Shown here: piece by piece, positions 1 to 7,698 of the stretch
How the letters are laid out: every line of letters starts with the position of its first letter
Numbering within the stretch: position 1 is the stretch's first letter
Source of the DNA: Thalassospira sp. TSL5-1
GTDB lineage: Bacteria > Pseudomonadota > Alphaproteobacteria > Rhodospirillales > Thalassospiraceae
Reading direction: 5' to 3'
DNA length: 64,000 nt
Assembly: GCF_001907695.1 (NCBI RefSeq)
Contig: NZ_KV880638.1
Span: forward strand, 124,882-188,881
Translations under genes and position numbers: made by a program
Notes under the pieces: model-generated
What the model was told of the DNA's origin: nothing
What the model saw: only the letters and a program-made list of their open reading frames with translations
Database searches by the model: none

Positions 1-183
1 TGTTCTCGTTTCCGGTTCCGCCTGTCCCCAAGGCCCGCAGGCAACTTACGCTCTGGTGCCCTAAATATCGGGAAATCTTCGCCCGGTCGCAAGACCGATT
101 TCACGAAAATAACCTGGCACACCTTGCCGTTTTCTTCATTTAACGCTACCCCGTCACCAGATACCCTGATTAACGAGGTTGGA

Positions 184-441
184 ATGTCCAGCAGCAGCCA
201 GAGTTCAACGCCAGATATCACAATAGACATCACAAACGATGTCTGTCCCATGACCTTTGTCAAAACGCGCCTGAAACTCGAAAAAATGACACCGGGTCAA
301 ATTCTGGAAGTCCTTCTCAAAGAAGGCGAACCGCTTACAAATGTTCCGCGTTCCGTTAAAGAAATGGGCGACGACGTTCTGGACCTGACAAAACTGGCAG
401 ATGCCACCGGCACCTACCGGCTGACAATCCGAAAAAATTAA
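184..441 (+). CDS. TusA/SirA-family sulfurtransferase-like protein
   Basis: An 85-residue protein with the TusA signature: a CP pair at residues 21-22 (VCPMTFVKT), followed by the K-x-x-L-x-x-M-x-x-G-x-x-L-x-V pattern. In this family the Cys-Pro cysteine carries persulfide sulfur between donors and acceptors, for example for tRNA thiolation or molybdenum cofactor maturation; the partner here is not known. An in-frame ATG exists 60 nt upstream, but the ATG at 184 is preceded by GAGG at a good distance and gives the usual family length. No sulfur-relay operon surrounds it, although a DsrE-like gene and a MoeB-like gene lie about 6 kb away. The family call is secure, the physiological role is not. 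Confidence 0.85.
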   Translation: MSSSSQSSTPDITIDITNDVCPMTFVKTRLKLEKMTPGQILEVLLKEGEPLTNVPRSVKEMGDDVLDLTKLADATGTYRLTIRKN

Positions 442-450
442 GTCTCCGGG

Positions 451-487
451 TTCCTGAAAACAGGAAAGCCCGTCATGACGAACGGGC
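451..487 (+). terminator. Two tandem hairpins after the TusA-like gene
   Basis: TTCCTG-AAAA-CAGGAA (451-466) is followed by GCCCGT-N8-ACGGGC (468-487) and then an AT-rich tail. The second stem is a plausible transcription end, but there is no clean T-run, so intrinsic termination is uncertain. The stretch 490-615 before rimI is AT-rich and holds nothing else that I recognise. Confidence 0.4.
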
Positions 488-615
488 AAATATTATAACA
501 ATTTCAAGATCAAGACCACACCCTTTATGGGGTTTATTTTCCTAATAACTTCATATAGTTATTCAAAAATTTTGTAAAATTCAAATCATCCTGAATTTAT
601 CCCGGACAGACGGCC

Positions 616-1113
616 TCACACCCGTTCCATCACCAGCGCATCCATAGCCGGCCCCTCCTTGCGGCGGTAATATCCGCGTCTGCGCCCGATTTCGACAAAA
701 CCCAGTTTGCCATAAAGGGCGATTGCGGCAGCGTTATCACAGGCTACCTCAAGCAACAAACGGGTACTGGCCTGATTTTGCAACCGCGCAAATACGCCCT
801 GCATCAAAACGTTTCCCACCCCGTGCCGACGGGCTTTTGCATCAACAACAATGGTGTTGATTTCCGCCTCGTCCAGAACGGTCTGCACCAGCACAAAACC
901 CAGCGGCCTATCATCAACAACCGTTTCGCGGTTAAATTGGCGTCCCTTGGGTACAAAAGCCAGCAAACCAAAGGCCCCCGGCACAGCAAGCAAATCGCAA
1001 ATTGCGGTTTCATCCCAGCAATCTTCAAACCCTGTCTGATGCAGGGCGGCGGCCACGGCGGCAAATGCGGGTGTCAGGGCCACAATTTCAAGGGCAGCAG
1101 TTTGCGTCGTCAT
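616..1113 (-). CDS. rimI: RimI-like ribosomal-protein S18 N-alpha-acetyltransferase
   Basis: A 165-residue GNAT acetyltransferase. The acetyl-CoA binding region is visible as INTIVVDAKARRHGVGNVLM (R/Q-x-x-G-x-G/A type loop), followed by LLLEVACDNAAAIALYGKLGF and the C-terminal RRGYYR segment typical of RimI, which acetylates the N-terminal alanine of ribosomal protein S18. The open frame runs 273 nt further upstream, into tsaB, but that part looks non-coding, so I take the ATG at 1113. It lies downstream of tsaB on the same strand with an 82-nt gap; the tsaB-rimI pairing is widespread in bacteria and supports the name. Confidence 0.85.
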   Translation of the reverse strand: MTTQTAALEIVALTPAFAAVAAALHQTGFEDCWDETAICDLLAVPGAFGLLAFVPKGRQFNRETVVDDRPLGFVLVQTVLDEAEINTIVVDAKARRHGVGNVLMQGVFARLQNQASTRLLLEVACDNAAAIALYGKLGFVEIGRRRGYYRRKEGPAMDALVMERV

Positions 1114-1195
1114 AATCCATTTCCTGAAATGCAGACCAACAGGCATAAACGGGCCTGCCTCGCGAGACCTGCATGCAGGTCTTTGTTTGGCCCTG

Positions 1196-1924
1196 TCAGG
1201 CATCATCCTGCTGTTTGGCCGCCTTTTCGCGGGCCAGTTCGTCCATCCGTTTGGCATCGGGGGCACGTAAATATAACGGCACGGGTGGCAGGTTTTTGCC
1301 ATCCTCCCAGCGTTCGGCGGCGATGCGCGCCACATTGCCCGCGCGCGGCAAACCTGGTGCAGTACCGGCGAAAAATTCACCAGCACTGCCAGTTGCCGGG
1401 GTCAGCAACCGTGCCGCCCCATCCCCCACCAACAGGGTCGGGCCGGGGGGCGGCAACATCAATGCCTGGCGCGGCCCCACACATTCGGCTGAGCTGATCG
1501 GGTTTTTGCGCGCATCAAAGGCCTGGGCAAAAATCTCGGTCCGTTTGCTATCCAGGGCGACCAGAATATTTCGTCCCTGATGATCCCGTTCCTCAACCCC
1601 GTAGGCCACCGCCTCAAGCGAGCTAACCCCCACTACCGGTATTTTACGCGCCAGGCCCAGCCCGCGTGCGGTTGCCAAACCAATACGCATGCCGGTAAAG
1701 GCACCGGGGCCAACCGTGACGGCGATGCCGTCAATATCGGCAAATTCAACCCCGGCCTCGCGCAGGCTTTTCATAATGAAGGGCAGCAGCGACTCGGCCT
1801 GTCCGCGTTCCATCTTTTCAAACAGCTCGCCGCGTACCTCGCCATTGACCAGCACAGCCGTTGCCAGCGATGTCGATGCCGTATCGATCGCCAGCAAAGT
1901 CGGCCCGGCGGGCTTTTGCGCCAT
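1196..1924 (-). CDS. tsaB: tRNA threonylcarbamoyladenosine biosynthesis protein TsaB
   Basis: TsaB is the inactive ASKHA-fold partner of TsaD and TsaE in t6A37 modification of ANN-decoding tRNAs. The protein starts with the family pattern LLAIDTASTSLATAVL and contains the conserved GPGAFTGMRIGLATARGL loop near residues 75-95. Length from the chosen ATG is 242 residues, within the family range. Other in-frame starts exist at 1948, 1981 and further up to 2092, but the longest would overlap the divergent dipeptidase gene at 2043; the exact start is uncertain. It is followed by rimI on the same strand, probably co-transcribed. Confidence 0.9.
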   Translation of the reverse strand: MAQKPAGPTLLAIDTASTSLATAVLVNGEVRGELFEKMERGQAESLLPFIMKSLREAGVEFADIDGIAVTVGPGAFTGMRIGLATARGLGLARKIPVVGVSSLEAVAYGVEERDHQGRNILVALDSKRTEIFAQAFDARKNPISSAECVGPRQALMLPPPGPTLLVGDGAARLLTPATGSAGEFFAGTAPGLPRAGNVARIAAERWEDGKNLPPVPLYLRAPDAKRMDELAREKAAKQQDDA

Positions 1925-2042
1925 TTCATCGCTGCCGGTTTGCGCCATGTCGTGATCTGCGCTATGCGATGACTTAATCATCTCGCCGGTCAGCATCTTT
2001 TTGATGTAGTCGGTAAACGTCAAGAACAGGGAGCCTCCGCCA

Positions 2043-2612
2043 ATGGCGCTGGTTGAAATTACGCCGCAAGAATATGATGTCGAGATCGACATCGTCTATG
2101 CCTCCGATCGAAACTTTACCGGGGCACCAATCTATTTGCGGCCAGCATGTTATCTGCATCAGGATGCGGCCACCTGCCTGAAAAAGGCAAGCCTGATGGC
2201 GCGACGCCAGGGTGTCAAACTTCGGCTGCTTGATGCGTTTCGTCCACAAGAAGCCCAACGTGCCCTGTGGAACCACACTCCGAATGCCGATTTTGTCGCC
2301 AATCCCGATATCGGATCACCGCATGGCCGCGGTGTCGCCATTGATCTAACGCTGTTAGACCAAAACGGCAAGGAACTGGATATGGGAACCGGTTTTGATG
2401 AAATGGATCCCAAATCCTATCACGGGGCCGAAGGCATCTCAAAAGCCGCAGAATCCAACCGTTTATTGCTGCTTGGCATCATGGTCAGCGCCGGGTTTGA
2501 ATTTTATCATGTCGAATGGTGGCATTATCAGTTGCCCAATGCCCTCACCCGTTATCCACTTTTTTCCGACAGTTCGCTTAAATACCCCATGATGCCCTCT
2601 ACCGGTTACTAA
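2043..2612 (+). CDS. D-alanyl-D-alanine dipeptidase (VanX/DdpX family)
   Basis: A 189-residue zinc dipeptidase of the peptidase M15D type that hydrolyses D-Ala-D-Ala. Visible motifs are SPHGRGVAIDLTLL (the S-x-H-x-x-G-x-A-x-D zinc motif, residues about 97-110) and EWWHYQ (the E-x-x-H catalytic/zinc motif, about 158-163). The ATG at 2043 follows AGGGAG at proper spacing. There are no vanH/vanA neighbours, so a role in glycopeptide resistance is unlikely; chromosomal DdpX-like enzymes are thought to recycle peptidoglycan dipeptide as a carbon or nitrogen source. No signal peptide is visible, so it should act in the cytoplasm. It is divergent from tsaB. Confidence 0.85.
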   Translation: MALVEITPQEYDVEIDIVYASDRNFTGAPIYLRPACYLHQDAATCLKKASLMARRQGVKLRLLDAFRPQEAQRALWNHTPNADFVANPDIGSPHGRGVAIDLTLLDQNGKELDMGTGFDEMDPKSYHGAEGISKAAESNRLLLLGIMVSAGFEFYHVEWWHYQLPNALTRYPLFSDSSLKYPMMPSTGY

Positions 2613-2642
2613 CCCATTCCTGCCAATGGGAAATAGGGGGGG

Positions 2643-3245
2643 TCATTTCACCCCGGGCGACGCAAGCAACCCCGTTGCCAGCACGCGAAAGGCCGCCACC
2701 GCCTTTGGCAGAATATCTGCCGGTTGATCACTCGCCGCAATCCAAAGGGCCGCATTCAGGGCCGTCCCCGACAGCAGACGGGCGGCGGCCTCCGGGTCAA
2801 CCGGCTTTAAAAAGCCCGACGCGACCAGTGTTTCAACCAGTTCCTGGGTTGCCACCAGACACTGGTTCTGACTGGGCCATTGTGACGGATCCCCCAAAAA
2901 GGCCGGTCCATCAAGCAGCACAATGCGCTGCACTTCGGGCTCCAGCGCCATTTCAATATAGGCTTCGGCCCCTGCCAGCAGGCCTTCCCACGGGTCACCC
3001 TGGCAGGCACCAATCGCACGGGCGCGCGCGGCCATTTCACCGTCAATCTGGTTGACCACGGCTGCCAGCAGGCCCCGCTTGTCCCCAAAATTATGGTAAA
3101 GCGCGCCGCGCGTCAGCCCGGCTTCCGCCGTCAATTCATCCATCGAGGCCGCGGCAAACCCCTTTTGGGCAAAGGCCTTGCGGGCAGCCGCAATCAGCTT
3201 TTCGCGATTTTCCGCCATCGTTTCCGCACGCTTTTTCGCGGCCAT
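2643..3245 (-). CDS. TetR/AcrR-family transcriptional regulator
   Basis: A 200-residue repressor with an N-terminal TetR helix-turn-helix (residues about 12-58, including KGFAAASMDELTAEAGLTRGALYHNFGDKRGLL) and an effector domain of the type often annotated TetR_C. It is divergent from the RidA-family gene; the intergenic region holds three repeated 14-bp near-palindromes (separate entry) that are the obvious operator candidates, so it probably controls itself and the RidA gene. The ligand cannot be deduced from the sequence. Confidence 0.9.
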   Translation of the reverse strand: MAAKKRAETMAENREKLIAAARKAFAQKGFAAASMDELTAEAGLTRGALYHNFGDKRGLLAAVVNQIDGEMAARARAIGACQGDPWEGLLAGAEAYIEMALEPEVQRIVLLDGPAFLGDPSQWPSQNQCLVATQELVETLVASGFLKPVDPEAAARLLSGTALNAALWIAASDQPADILPKAVAAFRVLATGLLASPGVK

Positions 3246-3261
3246 TCACTCACTCCACTCA

Positions 3262-3325
3262 CATACGCTTCGTATATTAATTGACATACGCGGCGTATTT
3301 CGATTATTTAACATACACACCGTAT
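3262..3325. promoter_or_regulatory. Three repeated TetR-type operators
   Basis: Three copies of a 14-bp inverted repeat lie in the divergent TetR/RidA intergenic region: CATACGCTTCGTAT (3262-3275), CATACGCGGCGTAT (3285-3298) and CATACACACCGTAT (3312-3325). The common pattern is ATAC-N6-GTAT. Start-to-start spacings are 23 and 27 bp. ATAC/GTAT half-sites are usual for TetR-family operators. Their location just upstream of the repressor start suggests autoregulation; binding itself is inferred. Confidence 0.75.
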
Positions 3326-3330
3326 GTCAA

Positions 3331-3372
3331 AACAGCCCGGATGACAAATACGGTGGTGTCACCCGGGCTGTT
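3331..3372 (+). promoter_or_regulatory. Leader hairpin before the RidA-family gene
   Basis: A 16-bp inverted repeat with one mismatch: left arm 3331-3346 (AACAGCCCGGATGACA), 10-nt loop, right arm 3357-3372. It lies between the operators and the ribosome binding site (AAGGAT, 3385-3390). It could be a transcriptional attenuator, an mRNA-stabilising stem or the terminator of an upstream transcript; there are only three Ts after it, so a strong terminator is unlikely. Confidence 0.5.
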
Positions 3373-3399
3373 CTTTAAATGATCAAGGATTTTACAATC

Positions 3400-3798
3400 A
3401 TGACCCAGCCTGAAGCAATTGTTCCCACAGGCCGCAACGACTTGTATGAAAAATATGGTTATTCCGCCGCCATCCGCTCTGGCGACCTGTTGTTTGTTTC
3501 CGGCCAGGTTGGCAGTCTGGAGGATGGCAGTCCGGAACCGGATTTCAAAAAACAGGTCGAGCTGGCCTTTCAGCGGTTAAAGGCAACACTTGCCGCCGCC
3601 GGGGCAACATTTGATGACCTGATCGATGTCACCACCTTCCATACCGACCCGGAACACCAGTTTGATGCCATCATAGAAGTCAAAAACAGCATCTTTACCC
3701 AAAAACCCTATCCCAACTGGACGGCCGTTGGTGTGACCTGGCTGGCCGGGTTTGATTTTGAAATCAAGGTCGTTGCCCGTCTCCCCAAAACGGCGTGA
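3400..3798 (+). CDS. RidA family protein (YjgF/YER057c/UK114)
   Basis: A 132-residue protein of the RidA superfamily. Canonical members deaminate reactive enamine/imine intermediates released by PLP enzymes. The sequence has the fold's typical stretches GDLLFVSGQVG (about residues 29-39), DLIDVTTFHTDPEHQFD and PNWTAVGVTWLAGFDFEIKVVA; the arginine of archetypal RidA (R-x-C/T-V near the C-terminus) is not obvious, so this is probably a non-canonical Rid subgroup member. The ATG at 3400 with AAGGAT 9 nt upstream is preferred over the one at 3379. It is divergent from a TetR regulator and probably repressed by it. Confidence 0.85.
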   Translation: MTQPEAIVPTGRNDLYEKYGYSAAIRSGDLLFVSGQVGSLEDGSPEPDFKKQVELAFQRLKATLAAAGATFDDLIDVTTFHTDPEHQFDAIIEVKNSIFTQKPYPNWTAVGVTWLAGFDFEIKVVARLPKTA

Positions 3799-3819
3799 CA
3801 AAAGCCATCCAAAAATTGT

Positions 3820-3863
3820 GCCGGAGCGGACATTACCCCCGTCCGTTCCGGCCAATCGGTTTT
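3820..3863 (+). terminator. Hairpin after the RidA-family gene
   Basis: A 12-bp stem with one G-T pair, GCCGGAGCGGAC (3820-3831) and GTCCGTTCCGGC (3841-3852), with a five-T run at 3859-3863. It probably ends the RidA transcript in front of the convergent mgtC-like gene. Confidence 0.55.
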
Positions 3864-3893
3864 TGACAAAACTCGGCAAAAGCCACGATATTC

Positions 3894-4415
3894 TCACTCA
3901 TCATCGCGGGCAGACTGCGGATCGCCGCCAAATATTCGCACCAGAAAAAGCTCGACCGGCTTTAAAACGATCAGCACAAAAAAGGTCAGGATACTCGCCA
4001 CCAGCACGATATGCCAGGCAGCCAGGGCACAGGCGATGCCAAGGGCCGCCGTGATCCAGACCGTTGCCGCCGTGGTCAGGCCGGAAACCGTCATTTCCTT
4101 GGGTTGGCGCAGAATCACCCCGGCACCGATAAAACCAATGCCGGTTAAAACGCCCTGCAAAATGCCCTGCACCACACGCGATAGCGCATCAGGATGGTCA
4201 ATCAGATCCTGAAAATGCACCGCCACAACCGACACCACCGCCGCCCCCAACGATACCAGCGCCAGGGTTCGCATCCCGGTTGGTTTATCATTGATGTCGC
4301 GATTAAGACCAATCAGCATGCCAATTAAGGTGGCTGCAACCAGCCGCAAAATCAGGTCGATCAGGCCAATATCAAAATACTGTTTGGCTGTTGCGAAATA
4401 GGGCATGTCAAACAT
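3894..4415 (-). CDS. MgtC/SapB family membrane protein
   Basis: A 173-residue integral membrane protein with the MgtC domain. About five hydrophobic helices can be seen, including LVAATLIGMLIGLNRDIN near residues 25-42 and GVLTGIGFIGAGVILRQ near 90-106, both conserved in MgtC. The family is linked to growth at low magnesium and inhibition of the F1Fo ATPase in pathogens, and to unknown membrane roles elsewhere. Length is short compared with Salmonella MgtC (about 230), meaning the C-terminal cytoplasmic domain is absent, as in SapB-type members. Transcribed alone, convergent with the RidA gene. Confidence 0.85.
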   Translation of the reverse strand: MFDMPYFATAKQYFDIGLIDLILRLVAATLIGMLIGLNRDINDKPTGMRTLALVSLGAAVVSVVAVHFQDLIDHPDALSRVVQGILQGVLTGIGFIGAGVILRQPKEMTVSGLTTAATVWITAALGIACALAAWHIVLVASILTFFVLIVLKPVELFLVRIFGGDPQSARDDE

Positions 4416-4537
4416 GTGTTCAGGCTTTCCCGCTTAAGAACCTGAAACCTTAACGTGAGATATTCACCCAATGTTCCATTATGGAAATATCTGGCACAGA
4501 TAGCGCCACATATAACAGTCCGTTTCATTTTGCCATT

Positions 4538-5476
4538 TCAGGTGCCATGCGGTGCAGGAAACAACTGATTTGCCATATCTGTCGTTTCAGAAGACTGTGC
4601 TGAAAGCCACCTGGCAAAACGGGCAATTCGGCCATCCTTTTTCGGGGAATCCAGGGTTAGCATCACATAATCATTGCCCGTAGGCGCCATGCCCATGGGC
4701 GCACATAACCGCCCCGCTGCCAAATCATCAATCACCAGCGGCAGGGAACCAATGGCCGTACCGAGCCGGTTAACCGCCGCCTGCAGGGCAAAAAAGAAAT
4801 GGTCAAAATACTGTTCGCTGGCCGGGCGGCCTTCATAGCCGCTGGCTTTTTTCCAAATCTCCCACGCTTCGGGGCGGGTGCGGCTGTGCAGCCAGCGGGC
4901 CTTGCTCAAATCACGTTCCAAAATGGTTTGCCAGCACGCCGGGTCGCAAACCGGACCTGCCCGTTCCGCCCATAACGGGGTGACAACATAGTCCTCCGGC
5001 ACGCCAAAATCCTGGCGGCGAATGGCAATGTCATAACCCGATGCCAGCAAATCCACCGGCCCGCCCGCCATGTGCATTTCAATATTCAAATCAGGGTTAT
5101 CCTCGCGAAACCGGCCCAAACGCGGCATCAACCAGCGCATCGCCAGGCTCGGCTCACACGACACCGACAGGATGGGCGAATTTACATCATGGCGATGAAT
5201 TTCCTCGACCGTGCGGTCCAGCGCCGTCAGCATTTCATTGGCTGTTCGTAACAAACGCTGACCGGCGCGGGTCAGGTAAACCCGCCGGTTTCGCCGCACA
5301 AACAGGTCAACACCCAGCCGATCCTCGATCTGGGCTACCGCCCGGCTGATCGCGCCATGTGTGAGGTTCAATTCTTCTGCCGCGCGCGAAAAGCTTTGAT
5401 GGCGGGCGGCGGCCTCAAAGGCGGGCAGGGAGGCCAGGGGCAAGAACCCGCGTTTTATGTGAATATTATTCACCAT
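4538..5476 (-). CDS. LysR-family transcriptional regulator (GcvA-like)
   Basis: A 312-residue LysR regulator. The N-terminal winged helix-turn-helix is seen in LPAFEAAARHQSFSRAAEELNLTHGAISRAVAQIEDRLGVDLFVRR (residues about 17-62), followed by a periplasmic-binding-protein-like effector domain; the LTHGAISR variant is typical of the GcvA subgroup. The open frame extends to 5536, but the ATG at 5476 fits the family N-terminus better; ATG at 5485 is an alternative. It is divergent from a LysE exporter gene, which is probably its target. A perfect 15-bp palindrome GTGAATATTATTCAC (5459-5473) lies at the very start of the gene and might be part of the operator. Confidence 0.85.
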   Translation of the reverse strand: MVNNIHIKRGFLPLASLPAFEAAARHQSFSRAAEELNLTHGAISRAVAQIEDRLGVDLFVRRNRRVYLTRAGQRLLRTANEMLTALDRTVEEIHRHDVNSPILSVSCEPSLAMRWLMPRLGRFREDNPDLNIEMHMAGGPVDLLASGYDIAIRRQDFGVPEDYVVTPLWAERAGPVCDPACWQTILERDLSKARWLHSRTRPEAWEIWKKASGYEGRPASEQYFDHFFFALQAAVNRLGTAIGSLPLVIDDLAAGRLCAPMGMAPTGNDYVMLTLDSPKKDGRIARFARWLSAQSSETTDMANQLFPAPHGT

Positions 5477-5554
5477 AAATCCCATTTTATTTCGATTTTC
5501 CGGCACATATTCCACCGTAATAATTGATTTTCTCACAGATCAAGGAAAATCAAA

Positions 5555-6229
5555 ATGGCCGATACTGTTTCTGTCGAAATGATTGCGGTGGCCGTGATCA
5601 CCATCCTCGCCGTCATCAGCCCCGGCCCCGATTTTGCGATGGTGACGCGCATTGCCCTGTCACGCGGGCGCAAGGCAGGGGTGTTATGTGCCATTGGCAT
5701 TGGCACCGGCATTTCGGTGCATGTGGCCTATACCATGATCGGGCTTGGCGTTATTTTTGCCAACAATGTGTGGGTGCTGAATACCATTCGTATTCTGGGC
5801 GCATGTTATCTGATCTGGCTGGGCATCAGCGCCTTTTGGCCCGATCTGATCCAAATTCTGAAACGGCGTAAAAATGACAGGGCAGAAAATATCGAAACCG
5901 AAACAATAACGGATGCCAAAACCCCAACCGCAAAAAGCCGGTCGGCGCCCTTCTGGAGCGGCTTTGCCTGCAATGCCCTCAATCCCAAGGCAATGCTGTT
6001 TATTGTGTCGCTGTTCAGCCAGGTTATTTCCAGCGACAGCAGTGCAATACTGCAAATCGGTTATGGCGTATTCATTGCGCTTTGCCACATGGTCTGGTTT
6101 GCCATTGTCGCCCTGGCCCTCACCCTGCCAGCCATTCAGGCCCGCATCGAAGGGGTAAAAGGCTGGATCGAACGCGGGGTGGGGGCGTGCCTGGCGGGTC
6201 TGGGCATTAAAATCCTGACCAGCAACTAA
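5555..6229 (+). CDS. LysE/RhtB-family amino-acid exporter
   Basis: A 224-residue membrane protein of the LysE superfamily. The conserved start ISPGPDFAMVTRIALSRGRKAGVLCAIGIGTG (residues about 21-52) is visible, followed by further hydrophobic helices and the FWSGFACNALNPKAMLFIVSLF region with the conserved N-P-K. Six transmembrane segments are likely, with a longer charged cytoplasmic loop (about residues 105-130). It should export amino acids or analogues; substrate unknown. SD AAGG precedes the ATG. It is divergent from a LysR gene, a classic regulator/exporter arrangement like lysG-lysE or argP-argO. Confidence 0.9.
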   Translation: MADTVSVEMIAVAVITILAVISPGPDFAMVTRIALSRGRKAGVLCAIGIGTGISVHVAYTMIGLGVIFANNVWVLNTIRILGACYLIWLGISAFWPDLIQILKRRKNDRAENIETETITDAKTPTAKSRSAPFWSGFACNALNPKAMLFIVSLFSQVISSDSSAILQIGYGVFIALCHMVWFAIVALALTLPAIQARIEGVKGWIERGVGACLAGLGIKILTSN

Positions 6230-6252
6230 CCGGCAAGGCCGACATCGGCACG

Positions 6253-6693
6253 TCAGATAAACAGCATCTCGCCGTCCTGGCGGGCATCGTTTAAAAATGT
6301 CACCACACCACCCACTTCAATATCAAGATCACTGCGGCGTTTTTCATTTTCCAGGCCCAGGGCACGCAGGCCCATTTCACAGACCATAAATTTGGCCCCC
6401 AGGTCGCCACAAGCCGACAGCAGCTCTTCAAAACCGGCAACACCGCGTTCGGAATAACCAAAATCAAGGCTGGTGGCCGTGGCCCCCTGGGCATCGGTGC
6501 GTAAATGCCGCCAGCCCGACGGGGCCAGCAGGGTGCGGCTGGCTTCCATCGTGAAAAACAGGGTCACATCCCGGCCAGTTGCCAGGGCCGCACTTGCCAT
6601 TACCAGGGCGTAATGAACTTTTTCATAGCTGCCGGAAAACACCACCAGCGACAATTTCGCAACGGAAGCCTCAGGGCGGGTCTCAGTGCTCAT
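6253..6693 (-). CDS. DsrE/DsrF-like family protein
   Basis: A 146-residue protein resembling the DsrE/F/H-like fold: SLVVFSGSYEKVHYALVMASAALATGRDVTLFFTM at residues 15-49, then GAKFMVCEMGLRALGL with a cysteine (about residue 99) at the place where DsrE-like persulfide carriers hold their active cysteine, and VGGVVTFLNDARQDGEMLFI at the end. Related proteins act in sulfur transfer. Its start overlaps the stop of the upstream moeB-like gene by 11 nt, so the two are translationally coupled and probably act in one sulfur pathway. The specific reaction is unknown. Confidence 0.75.
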   Translation of the reverse strand: MSTETRPEASVAKLSLVVFSGSYEKVHYALVMASAALATGRDVTLFFTMEASRTLLAPSGWRHLRTDAQGATATSLDFGYSERGVAGFEELLSACGDLGAKFMVCEMGLRALGLENEKRRSDLDIEVGGVVTFLNDARQDGEMLFI

Positions 6694-7483
6694 GACAGCT
6701 TAAATCCTTAATTGTTGCTTTTTCAGAACAAATCGGGCACCCCGGATCGCGCGGGACGCGAATTTTGCGGAAACTTGCAGACAGGGCATCAATAATCATC
6801 AATTGCCCGCTCAGGCTTTCGCCAATGCCCATCAGTTCCTTAAGCACTTCGGTCGCCTGCAAGCCACCAATCGTGCCGACAACCGCCCCCAAAACACCAC
6901 CTTGCGAACAGGATGGAATGGCATCCGCCGGGGGCGGCGCATGATAAATGCAGCGATAACACGGATGGGGGGCGCCCAAATAGGCCTTGAAGGTGGAAAC
7001 CTGTCCGTCAAACCGCAACGCCGCCCCGCTGACCAGGGTTTTACCGGCAAAATAGCAGGCATCATTAAGCAAAAACCGGGTTTCAAAATTATCCGAGCCA
7101 TCGGCAATCACATCATATTGCGAAATCAGATCGACAACATTTCCCGCATTCAACCGCGTCTGATGGGTTTGAACCGTAACTTCCGGGTTCATATTGATCA
7201 TGGTCTGTTTGGCACTTTCAACCTTGGCCGTGCCAAGGTCGCTCATGCCATGTGCGATCTGGCGTTGCAGGTTGGAAAGTTCCACAACATCGTCATCAAC
7301 GATACCAATGGTGCCAACCCCGGCCGCCGCCAGATACATCGCCAGCGGCGAGCCCAGCCCACCGGCCCCGACAATCAGCACGCGCCCCTGTTTCAACTTC
7401 ATCTGACCCGTTCCGCCCACGTCTTTTAAAACGATATGGCGGGCATAACGCTGTATTTCGCTGTCACTAAAGTCAAAATCCAT
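6683..7483 (-). CDS. moeB: HesA/MoeB/ThiF-family adenylyltransferase
   Basis: A 266-residue E1-like enzyme that adenylates the C-terminal glycine of a ubiquitin-like sulfur carrier (MoaD or ThiS). The ATP-binding motif is seen in VLIVGAGGLGSPLAMYLAAAG (residues 34-54) and the Arg finger region in NLQRQIAH. Two zinc-binding CxxC pairs are visible (CYRC about 172-175, CPIC about 249-252), and a cysteine lies in the PSCSQGGVLGAVVGTIGG segment. MoeB and ThiF cannot be separated safely by eye; the lack of a rhodanese domain fits either. No moaD or thiS lies next to it. It forms a two-gene unit with the DsrE-like gene. Confidence 0.8.
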   Translation of the reverse strand: MDFDFSDSEIQRYARHIVLKDVGGTGQMKLKQGRVLIVGAGGLGSPLAMYLAAAGVGTIGIVDDDVVELSNLQRQIAHGMSDLGTAKVESAKQTMINMNPEVTVQTHQTRLNAGNVVDLISQYDVIADGSDNFETRFLLNDACYFAGKTLVSGAALRFDGQVSTFKAYLGAPHPCYRCIYHAPPPADAIPSCSQGGVLGAVVGTIGGLQATEVLKELMGIGESLSGQLMIIDALSASFRKIRVPRDPGCPICSEKATIKDLSCHEH

Positions 7484-7583
7484 CTTCGGGCCTCACTGGT
7501 TACTTCCCTAGAGATAGGATGCGAGGCCCTATCGCTCAATCATAAAATTGCAAAACAAATGTATTTATAAAACCCCGACCAAC

Positions 7584-7614
7584 CGGACATTTACCCGGAC
7601 ATAATGACGGACAT
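7584..7614. repeat. Three CGGACAT repeats at 12-bp phase upstream of fic
   Basis: CGGACAT occurs at 7584-7590, 7596-7602 and 7608-7614, exactly 12 bp apart, in the otherwise AT-rich 215-bp region between moeB and fic. A fourth copy lies at 7688-7694, immediately before the fic start. Direct repeats with constant phase next to a start codon suggest a regulator-binding array; the regulator is unknown. Confidence 0.6.
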
Positions 7615-7698
7615 GTCAATAACTATTATCCATCCCAATTCATTGTGATATAAGGAGAAAAATATAATTTTTTACCGGTCATAAAAGCGGACATTCAG

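Noticed and set aside
1..123. The end of an upstream gene at the left window edge
   Set aside because: No convincing reading frame in any direction within the first 123 bases.
778..1497. A 239-residue + strand frame opposite rimI/tsaB
   Set aside because: Antisense of two well-known genes, Arg/Pro/His-rich composition.
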